NCBI GenBank assembly: GCA_002427755.1
Contig: DIYO01000008.1
Span: 1-64,000 of the forward strand
Reading direction: 5' to 3'
Length of the DNA: 64,000 nucleotides
DNA from: Roseivirga sp. UBA6052
Lineage (GTDB): Bacteria > Bacteroidota > Bacteroidia > Cytophagales > Cyclobacteriaceae
The notes below the pieces were generated by a model that was given only the letters and a program-made list of their open reading frames with translations, was not told where the DNA came from and did not search any database. How positions within the stretch are numbered: position 1 is the first letter of the stretch; each line of letters opens with the position of its first letter. Positions 9,124 to 17,372 of the stretch are shown here, piece after piece. The position numbers were made by a program, and so were the translations under genes.

Positions 9124-9594
9124 TTCTGCCTCTCCCTTTTTTATAATATCCCATGTATGATCGGCTAATAATTTAACGGTAGCTATGTAAGATTCATATG
9201 GCATGCTTCTCCCCCATTCTTCTGGACCAACTAGGGTTAAAACGTCCGTACCATCCTTCTTTATATACAAGTGATAAACCTTTCCAATCAATGGCTCAAA
9301 CCCGATAGTCGCCTTATATATTCGTTCAGAAACTGAAACTCTATTCTGGATAGTTTTTGCCTGCTGAGCTAATAACTGCATCTGGTCATAAATCTGCTTC
9401 ATGTCCATATCAGTTTGCTCATACATAGCTGATAGTGCTCTACCCTTAATCCTGCCTTTGTCTTCAGGCTTGATCATTGCACCACCAACGGTGTGAGGAA
9501 ATGCAATCGTACCAGGATTTTCCGTAGTCATATCCTCCATACGATCCATATCAATCTTATCTACATCTATCTTTTTTCCGCTCTGCTTAGTCAA
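9121..9594 (-). CDS. DUF2452 domain protein
   Basis: The 157-residue product belongs to DUF2452: a helical N-terminal half (residues 45-90) and a C-terminal segment around IGKVYHLYIKKDG and GPEEWG that is diagnostic of the family. It has no signal peptide and is probably cytoplasmic; function unknown. The only long N-terminal choice is a TTG at 9594, preceded by AGCATT; the next in-frame ATG would remove 16 residues. It lies 18 bases downstream of the small membrane protein gene and is probably cotranscribed with it. Confidence 0.78.
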   Translation of the reverse strand: MTKQSGKKIDVDKIDMDRMEDMTTENPGTIAFPHTVGGAMIKPEDKGRIKGRALSAMYEQTDMDMKQIYDQMQLLAQQAKTIQNRVSVSERIYKATIGFEPLIGKVYHLYIKKDGTDVLTLVGPEEWGRSMPYESYIATVKLLADHTWDIIKKGEAE

Positions 9595-9612
9595 AATGCT
9601 ACGTTTTGAAGA

Positions 9613-9801
9613 TTAATCATTTTTAGACTCATTTTGTTTTACCTGAGTCGTGTCATTTTCTTCTGTTGGCGCTATTGATTCTTTGAGATACTTCTTGGAT
9701 CCAGGAAAACTGGTCTTCCTAGAAATATCGTAACCAACCGCAATGGTTGCTAATACAAAAAGTACAGCTACAATTACAAATATCTTTTTCGACCTCTTCA
9801 T
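9613..9801 (-). CDS. Small single-pass membrane protein
   Basis: The 62-residue product has a basic start (MKRSKK), one hydrophobic segment at about residues 7-24, then DISRKTSFPGSKKYLKE and a polar acidic tail. The layout resembles short Bacteroidota inner-membrane proteins with a conserved patch just after the membrane segment, but I do not recognise a named family. It is followed closely by the DUF2452 gene and is divergent from dinB, 71 bases away. Confidence 0.6.
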   Translation of the reverse strand: MKRSKKIFVIVAVLFVLATIAVGYDISRKTSFPGSKKYLKESIAPTEENDTTQVKQNESKND

Positions 9802-9872
9802 TCTACAAGTCTCTAATTGATGTAAATTTCAGCAATTAAGGGCAATAACTAATGCCTAACTGATAACAAATC

Positions 9873-10958
9873 ATGACTGTTCGAAAAATTATTCATATTG
9901 ATATGGACGCTTTCTATGCTTCTGTAGAACAACATGATAATCCTGAACTCAAAGGAAAACCCGTTGCGGTTGGGGGTAGTAGAGAAAGAGGCGTAGTAGC
10001 AGCTGCAAGTTATGAAGCTCGGAAATTTGGTGTCCGTTCTGCCATGCCCTCTTCTAGGGCCTACAACCTTTGCCCAAATATCATTTTTGTTAAACCACGA
10101 TTCGAGCGTTACAAAGAAGTATCGAATCAAATTCACGAGGTTTTTAGAGGTTATACAGACCTGATAGAACCTTTATCACTAGACGAAGCCTACTTGGATG
10201 TAACACAAAACAAAAAGGGCATGCTTTCGGCCACATTAATTGCAAAGGCTATTAGAAAAGAAATTAAGGCAAAAACTGGCCTAACAGCTTCTGCCGGTAT
10301 TTCTATAAATAAGTTCATAGCCAAAGTAGCTAGCGACTACAACAAGCCAGATGGCATAACGCTAGTTGGCCCGGAGAAGGTAGAAACCTTCTTAGATCAA
10401 TTACCCATAAAAGCGTTCTTTGGTGTAGGAAAAGTAACTGCGGAAAAAATGTTGGCCCTAGGGATTACCAATGGTAGTGATCTTAAGAAATGGAGCAAGG
10501 AAGCACTCATTTCTCATTTTGGCAAAGCCGGAGGCTTCTATTATGAAATCGTCCGAGGCAATGATGAACGCATAGTAAATCCTAATCGTGAAAGGAAATC
10601 ATTAGGGGCTGAAAACACTTTCGACTATGATTTAAAAGAAATGGCAGATATTAAAATCGCCATTGAACCTATCGCTAATACAGTATTCAAGAGGTTAGAA
10701 AAGGCCAATAAGTACGGTAAGACCCTCACGGTTAAAATAAAGTTTTCAGATTTTACTCAAATCACTAGAAGTACGAGCGAACCTAATGAAATCAGAACGC
10801 TTGATCAGATTCTTGAATTGACTTTCAAGCTGTTAGAACAAATAGATTGGAAAGACTTTCCTGAAGGCATCAGACTTTTGGGTATCACCTGCTCAAATTT
10901 TCATACAAAAGAGACCTCAGAAATCGTGGATGGCTATCAATTGACTTTGGGATTTTAG
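9873..10958 (+). CDS. dinB: DNA polymerase IV (Y-family translesion polymerase)
   Basis: This 361-residue Y-family polymerase replicates past damaged bases. Metal ligands are Asp10 in HIDMDAFYASVEQ and Asp104-Glu105 in SLDEAYLDV. The helix-hairpin-helix of the thumb is visible in KAFFGVGKVTAEKMLALGI, and the little-finger domain follows from about residue 235. The C-terminus lacks an obvious QLxLGF-type clamp motif at its expected form but does end in YQLTLGF, which is a good match for a beta-clamp-binding peptide. Length is typical. Confidence 0.94.
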   Translation: MTVRKIIHIDMDAFYASVEQHDNPELKGKPVAVGGSRERGVVAAASYEARKFGVRSAMPSSRAYNLCPNIIFVKPRFERYKEVSNQIHEVFRGYTDLIEPLSLDEAYLDVTQNKKGMLSATLIAKAIRKEIKAKTGLTASAGISINKFIAKVASDYNKPDGITLVGPEKVETFLDQLPIKAFFGVGKVTAEKMLALGITNGSDLKKWSKEALISHFGKAGGFYYEIVRGNDERIVNPNRERKSLGAENTFDYDLKEMADIKIAIEPIANTVFKRLEKANKYGKTLTVKIKFSDFTQITRSTSEPNEIRTLDQILELTFKLLEQIDWKDFPEGIRLLGITCSNFHTKETSEIVDGYQLTLGF

Positions 10959-10966
10959 TAGATTTG
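10959..10966 (+). promoter_or_regulatory. Candidate -7 element (TAGATTTG) before the MaoC gene
   Basis: It matches the Bacteroidota -7 consensus TAnnTTTG and lies 39 bases before the start codon, directly after the dinB stop. No convincing -33 TTG at the usual spacing is seen. Confidence 0.3.
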
Positions 10967-11005
10967 ATTATCTAAGCACTCTAATAGAGCATTAAAAAGG
11001 TTGAA

Positions 11006-11467
11006 ATGGCACAGTTAGTAATTAATAGCCACGCTGAATTTGAAAGTTACATTGGTCAAGAATTAGGCGTTTCGGAATATCTTAAAATCGAACAAGATCG
11101 AATCAATTCTTTTGCCGATGCTACTATTGATCACCAGTGGATTCACACAAATCCTGAAAAGGCTGCTGAAAGTTCTTTTGGAACCACAATCGCCCATGGT
11201 TACTTAACCGTTTCACTACTCCCCTATTTATGGGAACAAATTGCCGAGATCAACAACATCAAAATGATGATCAACTATGGCATTGAGAAACTCAAGTTTA
11301 ATCAGCCCGTAAAGGTTAATGATGAAGTAAGGTTAAAGGTAAAGCTTACCTCATTAGCCGATTTAAGAGGAATAACGAAGTGCCAATTAAACGTAAAGCT
11401 GGAGATTAAAGACAACCCCAAACCCGCATTTACTGGTGAGTTTATCTTCTTGTATCACTTTATCTAG
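11006..11467 (+). CDS. MaoC-family (R)-specific enoyl-CoA hydratase
   Basis: A 153-residue single-hotdog MaoC-like protein. The hydratase-2 signature is present as FADATIDHQWIHTNP, giving catalytic Asp42 and His47, followed by the FGTTIAHGYLTVSLLP block that forms the acyl-binding helix. Family members hydrate trans-2-enoyl-CoA in beta-oxidation or polyester supply. Its stop overlaps the stop of the convergent DUF4442 gene, another hotdog protein. Confidence 0.88.
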   Translation: MAQLVINSHAEFESYIGQELGVSEYLKIEQDRINSFADATIDHQWIHTNPEKAAESSFGTTIAHGYLTVSLLPYLWEQIAEINNIKMMINYGIEKLKFNQPVKVNDEVRLKVKLTSLADLRGITKCQLNVKLEIKDNPKPAFTGEFIFLYHFI

Positions 11468-11916
11468 ACCTTCTTTCTTACGTATATCGTCTTCTCTAAT
11501 TGGCAAACGGTTTCTCCCGCTTTGTCTTTGATTTCAACAGGCAAGACAAAGTCTTTTTTACCGGATGCTTCAACTGCATTTTTGATTTCATCAATCTGTC
11601 GCTGATTCATTTCAAAAACGCACGTCACAGTACCTATTCCCGGTTTTCTGAATTTGATGAGAGACGCCTTGTCCCAAATAATGTATCCTTTACCTAGATT
11701 CATCATTAAGATAAAAACATAGAAAGGATCTGTCATTGAAGCGAGTGAACCCCCGAAATGTGTACCGAACAAATTCTTGTTCCACCAATGCATTTTCATC
11801 TTTACTTCTATTCGTCTGAAATCATCACTAACCGACTTTACACGTATGCCGGCACCTATATAAGGGGGATAGAAATTGATGAGTTTAATTTTCTGTTTTT
11901 GACTTAGTCTGAACAT
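11464..11916 (-). CDS. DUF4442 hotdog-fold thioesterase-like protein
   Basis: The 150-residue product matches DUF4442, a branch of the PaaI/YiiD hotdog thioesterases. Characteristic elements are NFYPPYIGAGIRV near the start and HWWNKNLFGTHFGGSLASMTDPF at residues 43-65, which contains the helix N-cap of the hotdog. It probably acts on acyl-thioesters, but catalysis is not proven for the family. Its start codon abuts a divergent cyclophilin gene. Confidence 0.8.
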   Translation of the reverse strand: MFRLSQKQKIKLINFYPPYIGAGIRVKSVSDDFRRIEVKMKMHWWNKNLFGTHFGGSLASMTDPFYVFILMMNLGKGYIIWDKASLIKFRKPGIGTVTCVFEMNQRQIDEIKNAVEASGKKDFVLPVEIKDKAGETVCQLEKTIYVRKKV

Positions 11917-11930
11917 GTGAAAGAAACACT

Positions 11931-11938
11931 TACTTTTG
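11931..11938 (+). promoter_or_regulatory. -7 promoter element (TACTTTTG) of the cyclophilin gene
   Basis: It is an exact TAnnTTTG match 21 bases before the ATG at 11959. Its position inside the possible longer reading frame (GTG at 11917) argues that translation begins at 11959. Confidence 0.5.
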
Positions 11939-11958
11939 CCTCAAATAAAACAATTAAA

Positions 11959-12390
11959 ATGACAGCAGAAATCCATACTGAAAAAGGTTTAATGAAGGTA
12001 AACTTCTATGAGGAAGATGCCCCAAATACAGTAAAGAACTTTGTAGATCTATCTAAAAAAGGCTTTTACGATGGCTTAACGTTCCACAGAGTGATTCCTG
12101 ATTTTGTTATACAAGGAGGATGCCCAAATGGAATTGGTAATGGTGGACCGGGTTATTCTATTGATTGTGAGTTAGATGGAGACAATCAGTTTCATGATAG
12201 AGGCGTTTTATCCATGGCTCATGCCGGTAGAGATACGGGTGGATCACAATTCTTTATCTGCCATAGCAGAACTAACACCGCACATTTAGATAGAAATCAT
12301 ACGTGTTTTGGTAAAGTAGTTGAAGGTGTAGATGTTATTGATGATATCCGCCAAGGAGATAAAATTGAAAAGATTGTGATTGTAGACTAA
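11959..12390 (+). CDS. Cytoplasmic peptidyl-prolyl cis-trans isomerase (cyclophilin)
   Basis: From the ATG at 11959 the product is 143 residues, with no signal peptide. All cyclophilin hallmarks are present: FHRVIPDFVIQGG with catalytic Arg44, GGSQFFI (94-100) and NHTCFGKVVEG (113-123). It catalyses proline isomerisation during folding. A frame-compatible GTG at 11917 would add 14 residues, but it abuts the divergent start codon and a TAnnTTTG promoter element lies within that extension, so the shorter start is preferred. Confidence 0.92.
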   Translation: MTAEIHTEKGLMKVNFYEEDAPNTVKNFVDLSKKGFYDGLTFHRVIPDFVIQGGCPNGIGNGGPGYSIDCELDGDNQFHDRGVLSMAHAGRDTGGSQFFICHSRTNTAHLDRNHTCFGKVVEGVDVIDDIRQGDKIEKIVIVD

Positions 12391-12410
12391 ACCACTCTCA
12401 ATCAATATCA

Positions 12411-12436
12411 AAAGCCACTTTCCAGTGGCTTTTTTT
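12411..12436. terminator. Bidirectional intrinsic terminator
   Basis: AAAGCCACT and AGTGGCTTT form a 9-bp stem with a 4-base loop, followed by T-runs in both directions. It serves the cyclophilin gene and the convergent arginase-family gene. Confidence 0.85.
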
Positions 12437-13436
12437 ATGCCTTAATAAAATCTGTAACGAGATAGCTGAGCGCCTTGCCTAATAAATTTTCTTCAAGCAG
12501 ATTATTTGGAGCACCTTCTGCAAGGTGTAAATAAGCAATATCTAGTTTAGCCTTGCTTGTCTTAATATAGCTTCTCGCTTGTTCTAAAGAGAATCCTGTT
12601 GGTGAAATGGCATCACTAGGCATCGATCGGATAGCATCCATATCTATTTCCAATCCGACCTTATTTTGGTCTTGAACGAATGACAAGGCTTTATTTAGAT
12701 CTTCGCCAAAATATTTCAAGTCTTCTAAAAAGGTATAGTGAATGGTATTTAAGGAATCCAAGGCCTTCAGCATATACTCGGCATTATAATTCTGGTGCAA
12801 ACCGAATACTGCATATTTTTGTAAAACGCGTGCTTGCATGGCATAAGAGAAGCCATTGCCACTATGGCGTCCTTCAAGAGGTCTGAAATCGGCATGGGCA
12901 TCTAGATTAATGGCATTTAATGGTTTATCCAGTCCAAGGCTCGCCCCTTTTAAAATGGGAAAAGCATTGTTATGCCCTCCTCCTATTACTATAGGCACAA
13001 TTCCGGCTTTTACGATTAACTCAATCACAGGTGTGACTAATTCATCTAGTTCTTCGCATAGCAAGTGAAGTTTTTGCAGATAATAGGATGAATCCGAATC
13101 TAGTGACTCCGCTCTCTTTTGAAGGAATGAAACGTCAACTTCTCCCAAAACACAAACTGAATTGAGATCTAAAAAGCGATTATGCTGAACATTAAGAAAT
13201 GCTTTTAAAAAAGCATTCCAAGCTAGCTCAGCATTAGGTTTGCCAGCATTGCCCATTATCCCTATCGACTCTGGAATACCCAGTATGGCATACTTAACCC
13301 CTTGCATGCGTGCTTTATCCAGAGCAGCGTGCGTGAATGCCTCTGGATAGTGGATTCTTTCACCAAGCTTAATCTCTCCCCGTCTTTTTTCGATTAGGCC
13401 GACTACCCCAGATTGACTTAATAATTGTAGGCTCAT
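12435..13436 (-). CDS. Arginase-family ureohydrolase, probably formimidoylglutamase
   Basis: A 333-residue binuclear manganese hydrolase. Metal ligands are His155 (GGGHNNAFP), Asp179, His181 and Asp183 (NLDAHADFRP), and Asp265 and Asp267 (EIDMDAI). The family cleaves guanidino or formimino groups; Bacteroidota members of this length and with the N-terminal LGERIHY style are usually called formimidoylglutamase (HutG), the last step of histidine breakdown. No other hut genes are nearby, so the substrate assignment is tentative while the fold assignment is secure. Confidence 0.85.
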   Translation of the reverse strand: MSLQLLSQSGVVGLIEKRRGEIKLGERIHYPEAFTHAALDKARMQGVKYAILGIPESIGIMGNAGKPNAELAWNAFLKAFLNVQHNRFLDLNSVCVLGEVDVSFLQKRAESLDSDSSYYLQKLHLLCEELDELVTPVIELIVKAGIVPIVIGGGHNNAFPILKGASLGLDKPLNAINLDAHADFRPLEGRHSGNGFSYAMQARVLQKYAVFGLHQNYNAEYMLKALDSLNTIHYTFLEDLKYFGEDLNKALSFVQDQNKVGLEIDMDAIRSMPSDAISPTGFSLEQARSYIKTSKAKLDIAYLHLAEGAPNNLLEENLLGKALSYLVTDFIKA

Positions 13437-13543
13437 TAACTTAGAATCAAGATAAAGAAAATGAGGTTACTCATATGCATGAATCACTTTCTTAATGAAG
13501 AGATAATTAATAACTTCAGTTGAATTGCGCAATCAAGTATTGA

Positions 13544-14908
13544 ATGGATTATATCCCTGAACCCATAAAAATCTTCGTTGTTGAAGATGACCCCGTCTAC
13601 ACTAAACTTGTACAGTATGTCGCGGAATTGAATCCTGATCATGTAGTAAGCGTTTTTGATTCTGGGAAGTCCTGTATTGATGCTCTTCATGAAAAACCTA
13701 CGATCGTCACCCTGGATTATTCTTTACCTGACATGACAGGTGCAGACGTATTAAGAGCGATTAAAGCTTACAATAGTGAGATCTCTGTCATTATGGTCTC
13801 ATCACAAGAAAGTATTAATACAGCCATTGAACTATTAAAGCAAGGAGCCTTTGATTATATACCTAAGGACAATGACACAAGAGAGCGTCTCCTCAACTCT
13901 ATTAACAACGCAAAAAAACAGGCTAGTCTTAAAGAAGAAATAAGCTACCTAAGAGAAGAAATAAGCCATAAATATGATTTTGAGAAGTCCATTATTGGTG
14001 AAAGCGCGGCAATAAAAAGAGTATTCAAACTCTTAAGCAAAGCCGTAAAAACTAACATAACGGTATCAATCACCGGAGAAACAGGCACAGGTAAAGAAGT
14101 TGTAGCCAAAGCCATTCATTACAATTCAGATAAAAAGCAAAAGCCATTTGTTGCAGTCAACATAGCAGCCATACCTGAAAACTTAATAGAGAGCGAACTT
14201 TTCGGACATGAAAAAGGCGCTTTTACAGGTGCATTAGCAAGACGGAAAGGTAAGTTTGAAGAGGCCAATGGAGGTACCATTTTTCTAGATGAAATAGGTG
14301 AAATGGATATTAACCTACAAGCGAAGCTTTTAAGAGTACTTCAGGAAAGAGAATTGACCAGAGTAGGCGGAAATGATGTGGTAAAATTTGATGTCAGAGT
14401 AATCGTTGCCACGCACAGAAATCTGGCAGATGAGGTTAAAAATGGAACTTTTAGAGAAGACCTCTATTACAGACTCTTAGGAATTCCTATTGAATTACCT
14501 CCACTGAGAGATCGGGATAATGACGTGCTTTTGATCGCATACTTCTTTCTAAAGCAATTTTCGAAAGAGAATAAATTGGGAGATTTAAAGCTCTCCAAAG
14601 AAGCGCAAAACAAACTTAAAGGTTATAGTTTCCCAGGTAACGTAAGAGAGCTCAAATCAGTGATTGACCTAGCAGCCGTAATGTGTGAAGATGGTATTAT
14701 CCAAGAAGAAGATATTACGCTACATAGTCTAAGAAAGGAAAATGAATTGCTGCAAGAAGAAATGTCGCTCAGAGATTACAGTTTCAGGATCATTCGACAC
14801 TTCTTGAATAAATATGATAATAATGTACTCAAAGTAGCAGACAAACTAGACATTGGAAAGTCTAGTATCTATCGCTATCTCAAAGAAATGAAAGAAGCTG
14901 GTTTTTAA
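13544..14908 (+). CDS. Sigma-54-dependent response regulator (REC-AAA+-HTH)
   Basis: The 454-residue product has a receiver domain (8-125) with acidic pair Glu14/Asp15-Asp16, phosphoacceptor Asp58 and Lys108; a sigma-54 AAA+ domain (about 148-380) with Walker A GETGTGKE (178-185), the sigma-54 contact loop GAFTGA (225-230) and Walker B TIFLDE (245-250); and a Fis-type helix-turn-helix at the end (VADKLDIGKSSIYRYL). All parts needed to activate RNA polymerase-sigma-54 are intact. No histidine kinase is adjacent. The peptidase operon downstream has its own -7-like element, so regulation of that operon is not implied. Confidence 0.92.
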   Translation: MDYIPEPIKIFVVEDDPVYTKLVQYVAELNPDHVVSVFDSGKSCIDALHEKPTIVTLDYSLPDMTGADVLRAIKAYNSEISVIMVSSQESINTAIELLKQGAFDYIPKDNDTRERLLNSINNAKKQASLKEEISYLREEISHKYDFEKSIIGESAAIKRVFKLLSKAVKTNITVSITGETGTGKEVVAKAIHYNSDKKQKPFVAVNIAAIPENLIESELFGHEKGAFTGALARRKGKFEEANGGTIFLDEIGEMDINLQAKLLRVLQERELTRVGGNDVVKFDVRVIVATHRNLADEVKNGTFREDLYYRLLGIPIELPPLRDRDNDVLLIAYFFLKQFSKENKLGDLKLSKEAQNKLKGYSFPGNVRELKSVIDLAAVMCEDGIIQEEDITLHSLRKENELLQEEMSLRDYSFRIIRHFLNKYDNNVLKVADKLDIGKSSIYRYLKEMKEAGF

Positions 14909-14967
14909 CCAACGGCTCACTTTCTACCATCCATACCAAAACAGAAAATACACAAAGGTGAAATGCC

Positions 14968-14975
14968 TAAGTTTG
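14968..14975 (+). promoter_or_regulatory. -7 promoter element (TAAGTTTG) of the S9 peptidase operon
   Basis: It matches TAnnTTTG exactly and ends 18 bases before the ATG at 14994. It lies downstream of an in-frame ATG at 14958, so a transcript from this promoter could only use 14994. Confidence 0.45.
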
Positions 14976-14993
14976 ATAAAATACATTCTCCAA

Positions 14994-17369
14994 ATGCGAA
15001 TCATATTATCCGTTTTCATACTGACTTTTGTAACAAGCGCTTTATCTGCACAGACTAAACCGCTCTCAGAGCTGACTGTGGAAGAAATCATGCAGTCACA
15101 ATCTAAATTTGTTGGTACCTCTCCTTCTAGAATCAGCTGGTCCCGCGATAGTAAAGACATCTTTTTTGTATGGAACCAAGATGGTAGCAGCGTGTCTTCC
15201 ACGTACAAGATCAGCAAAGATGGTGGCACAGCCTTGAAAGATGACAACCGTACAGAAGGCTGGCCGAATAGCTATGATTTTAATTCTGATGAATCCGAGA
15301 TCGTCTTTGTTAAAAATGGAGATATCTTCATCAAAAACATCCTTGAAGACTCAGAGAGACAACTTACTTCTACAACAGCAAGAGAGAGTAATGCTATGTT
15401 CCATAAAGACAACGTGGTCTCTTTTGTGGTCGAGAGCAATCTATTCACTATCAATACACAGACTGGCCTCATAACACAGCTGTCGAATTTTGACTTCCCT
15501 GAAGAATCAAATAGTAATTCTAACAATAGAAATAGTAACAACTCAAGAGGAAATAGCGAACAAGACAGGTGGTTAAAAGACGATCAATTGGTTACTTCTT
15601 CTTATTTAAAACGCCAAAGTGAGCGTCCCAGAAATAGAAGAAACAGAAACAATTCAGGCGCCTCATTAAAAAGAATCAAGGTTGATAACGCAAGAGGACT
15701 TGAATTATCTCCTGATGGCAGATTTGTGAGCTTCTCTATTTTTAAACAGGCTGAGAATCCTGCAAAAAGAACCATTGTACCCAACTATGTAACATCATCA
15801 GGATATACAACGGATATTCCTGCTAGACCCAAAGTAGGCGGTGACCAGAGCTACAGAGAAATTGGAATTTTTGACACGAAGAAGAATGAGTACTACGTCA
15901 TTGATGTATCTAAACTTCCTGGTATTCAGGATAAACCAGACTATTTGGCTGACTACCCTGATAGAGAAGTAGAAGACAAGAACCGTGTTGTATCTGCAAA
16001 TAGAATCATTTGGTCGGAAGATGGTAAATATTGTGTAGTTCACTTTGGAGCTCATGATAACAAAGACAGATGGATTATGCGGTTGTTACCGGACTCGGGT
16101 GACCTCATCACGCTGGATAGACAAAGAGATGAGGCATGGATTGCAGGACCGGGCATAGGCAGTGAATATGGCTCTGGCACATTAGGTATTCTACCAGATA
16201 ATAAAACGCTTTATTACCAGTCTGAGAAAACAGGTTACTCTCATCTTTTTCTCCATGATTTATCTAATGGTAGAAAAACACAATTGACTAAAGGGAATTA
16301 CGAGGTCTACAGCCCACGATTATCTAATGATGGAAAGACTTGGTATTTCACAGCAAATATGAAGCACCCAGGCATTCGCCATTTCTACTCTATGCCTGTA
16401 ATGGGAGGTAAAATCAATCAGATAACAACTGAAGATGGAAATAATGAGGTGACCCTCTCCCCTGACGAAAAAACATTGGCTATTAGATATTCTTATATGG
16501 ACCAGCCTTGGGATTTATTTGTCCAAGAAAACAAAACAGGTGCTGCTATGACTCGTCTCACTGACAGTCAAAAAGAAGGTTTTAAACAATATGACTGGCA
16601 TAAACCTGAAGTTGTAACTTTTGGAGCGTCAGATGGTGCCAATGTACATGCTAGATTATATAAGCCTGAAAATCCAAATGGTGCAGCCGTGGTGTTTGTT
16701 CATGGTGCCGGATATCTACAGAATGTACATTATTGGTGGAGCAGCTATCAAAGAGAATACATGTTCAATAACATGCTTATGGCTAAAGGCTACACAGTAC
16801 TCGATATTGACTATCGAGCAAGTGCAGGCTATGGTAGAGATTGGAGAACTGGAATCTATAGACATATGGGAGGAAAAGACCTCTCTGATCAAATTGATGG
16901 TGTAAAATATCTTGTCGAAGAACATGGCGTGGACCCTAATAGAGTAGGCATGTATGGTGGTTCTTATGGCGGATTCATCACTCTTTTTGCCATGTTCCAG
17001 CATCCTGATGTTATTGCTGCAGGTGCAGCCTTAAGGTCTGTAACGGATTGGGCACATTACAACCATGGTTACACTTCCAACATTTTGAATACTCCGGTTG
17101 AAGATCCTATCGCATTCAAGAGAAGCTCGCCTATCTATTTTGCAGAAGGCTTACAAGGTGATTTGCTTATTGCACATGGCATGATCGATACGAATGTTCA
17201 TTTTCAAGATGTTGTACGTCTTGCTCAAAAACTGATAGAACTCGGTAAAGACAATTGGGAAATGGCAGTGTACCCTGTAGAAAACCATGGATTCCAGACG
17301 CCTTCGGGCTGGACGGATGAATACAAAAGAATTTTTAAGCTATTTGAGAATACAATCGGTAAAGAATAA
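14994..17369 (+). CDS. Secreted S9-family prolyl oligopeptidase/dipeptidyl peptidase
   Basis: From ATG 14994 the protein is 791 residues with a clean signal peptide (MRIILSVFILTFVTSALSAQ); the in-frame ATG at 14958 would place 12 extra residues before it. An N-terminal beta-propeller (about 40-530) is followed by an alpha/beta-hydrolase domain. The catalytic triad is Ser657 in GGSYGG, Asp732 in HGMIDTNVH and His765 in VENHGF, as in DPP-IV/S9B-type enzymes that release dipeptides or act after proline. Residues about 171-224 are an unusual Asn/Ser/Arg-rich stretch within the propeller. It leads a tight four-gene run with GGT, an unknown secreted protein and a thioesterase. Confidence 0.92.
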   Translation: MRIILSVFILTFVTSALSAQTKPLSELTVEEIMQSQSKFVGTSPSRISWSRDSKDIFFVWNQDGSSVSSTYKISKDGGTALKDDNRTEGWPNSYDFNSDESEIVFVKNGDIFIKNILEDSERQLTSTTARESNAMFHKDNVVSFVVESNLFTINTQTGLITQLSNFDFPEESNSNSNNRNSNNSRGNSEQDRWLKDDQLVTSSYLKRQSERPRNRRNRNNSGASLKRIKVDNARGLELSPDGRFVSFSIFKQAENPAKRTIVPNYVTSSGYTTDIPARPKVGGDQSYREIGIFDTKKNEYYVIDVSKLPGIQDKPDYLADYPDREVEDKNRVVSANRIIWSEDGKYCVVHFGAHDNKDRWIMRLLPDSGDLITLDRQRDEAWIAGPGIGSEYGSGTLGILPDNKTLYYQSEKTGYSHLFLHDLSNGRKTQLTKGNYEVYSPRLSNDGKTWYFTANMKHPGIRHFYSMPVMGGKINQITTEDGNNEVTLSPDEKTLAIRYSYMDQPWDLFVQENKTGAAMTRLTDSQKEGFKQYDWHKPEVVTFGASDGANVHARLYKPENPNGAAVVFVHGAGYLQNVHYWWSSYQREYMFNNMLMAKGYTVLDIDYRASAGYGRDWRTGIYRHMGGKDLSDQIDGVKYLVEEHGVDPNRVGMYGGSYGGFITLFAMFQHPDVIAAGAALRSVTDWAHYNHGYTSNILNTPVEDPIAFKRSSPIYFAEGLQGDLLIAHGMIDTNVHFQDVVRLAQKLIELGKDNWEMAVYPVENHGFQTPSGWTDEYKRIFKLFENTIGKE

Positions 17370-17372
17370 TTT

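Noticed and set aside
11917..11958. Longer start for the cyclophilin (GTG 11917)
   Set aside because: It abuts a divergent start codon, and a -7 promoter element lies inside the extension.
13524..13533. Palindrome ATTGCGCAAT before the response regulator
   Set aside because: Only ten bases, common by chance; a related TTGCGCAATC stretch at 5726 is not palindromic, so no consistent site emerges.
14958..14993. Longer start for the S9 peptidase (ATG 14958)
   Set aside because: It would put 12 residues before the signal peptide, and a TAnnTTTG element lies between the two ATGs.
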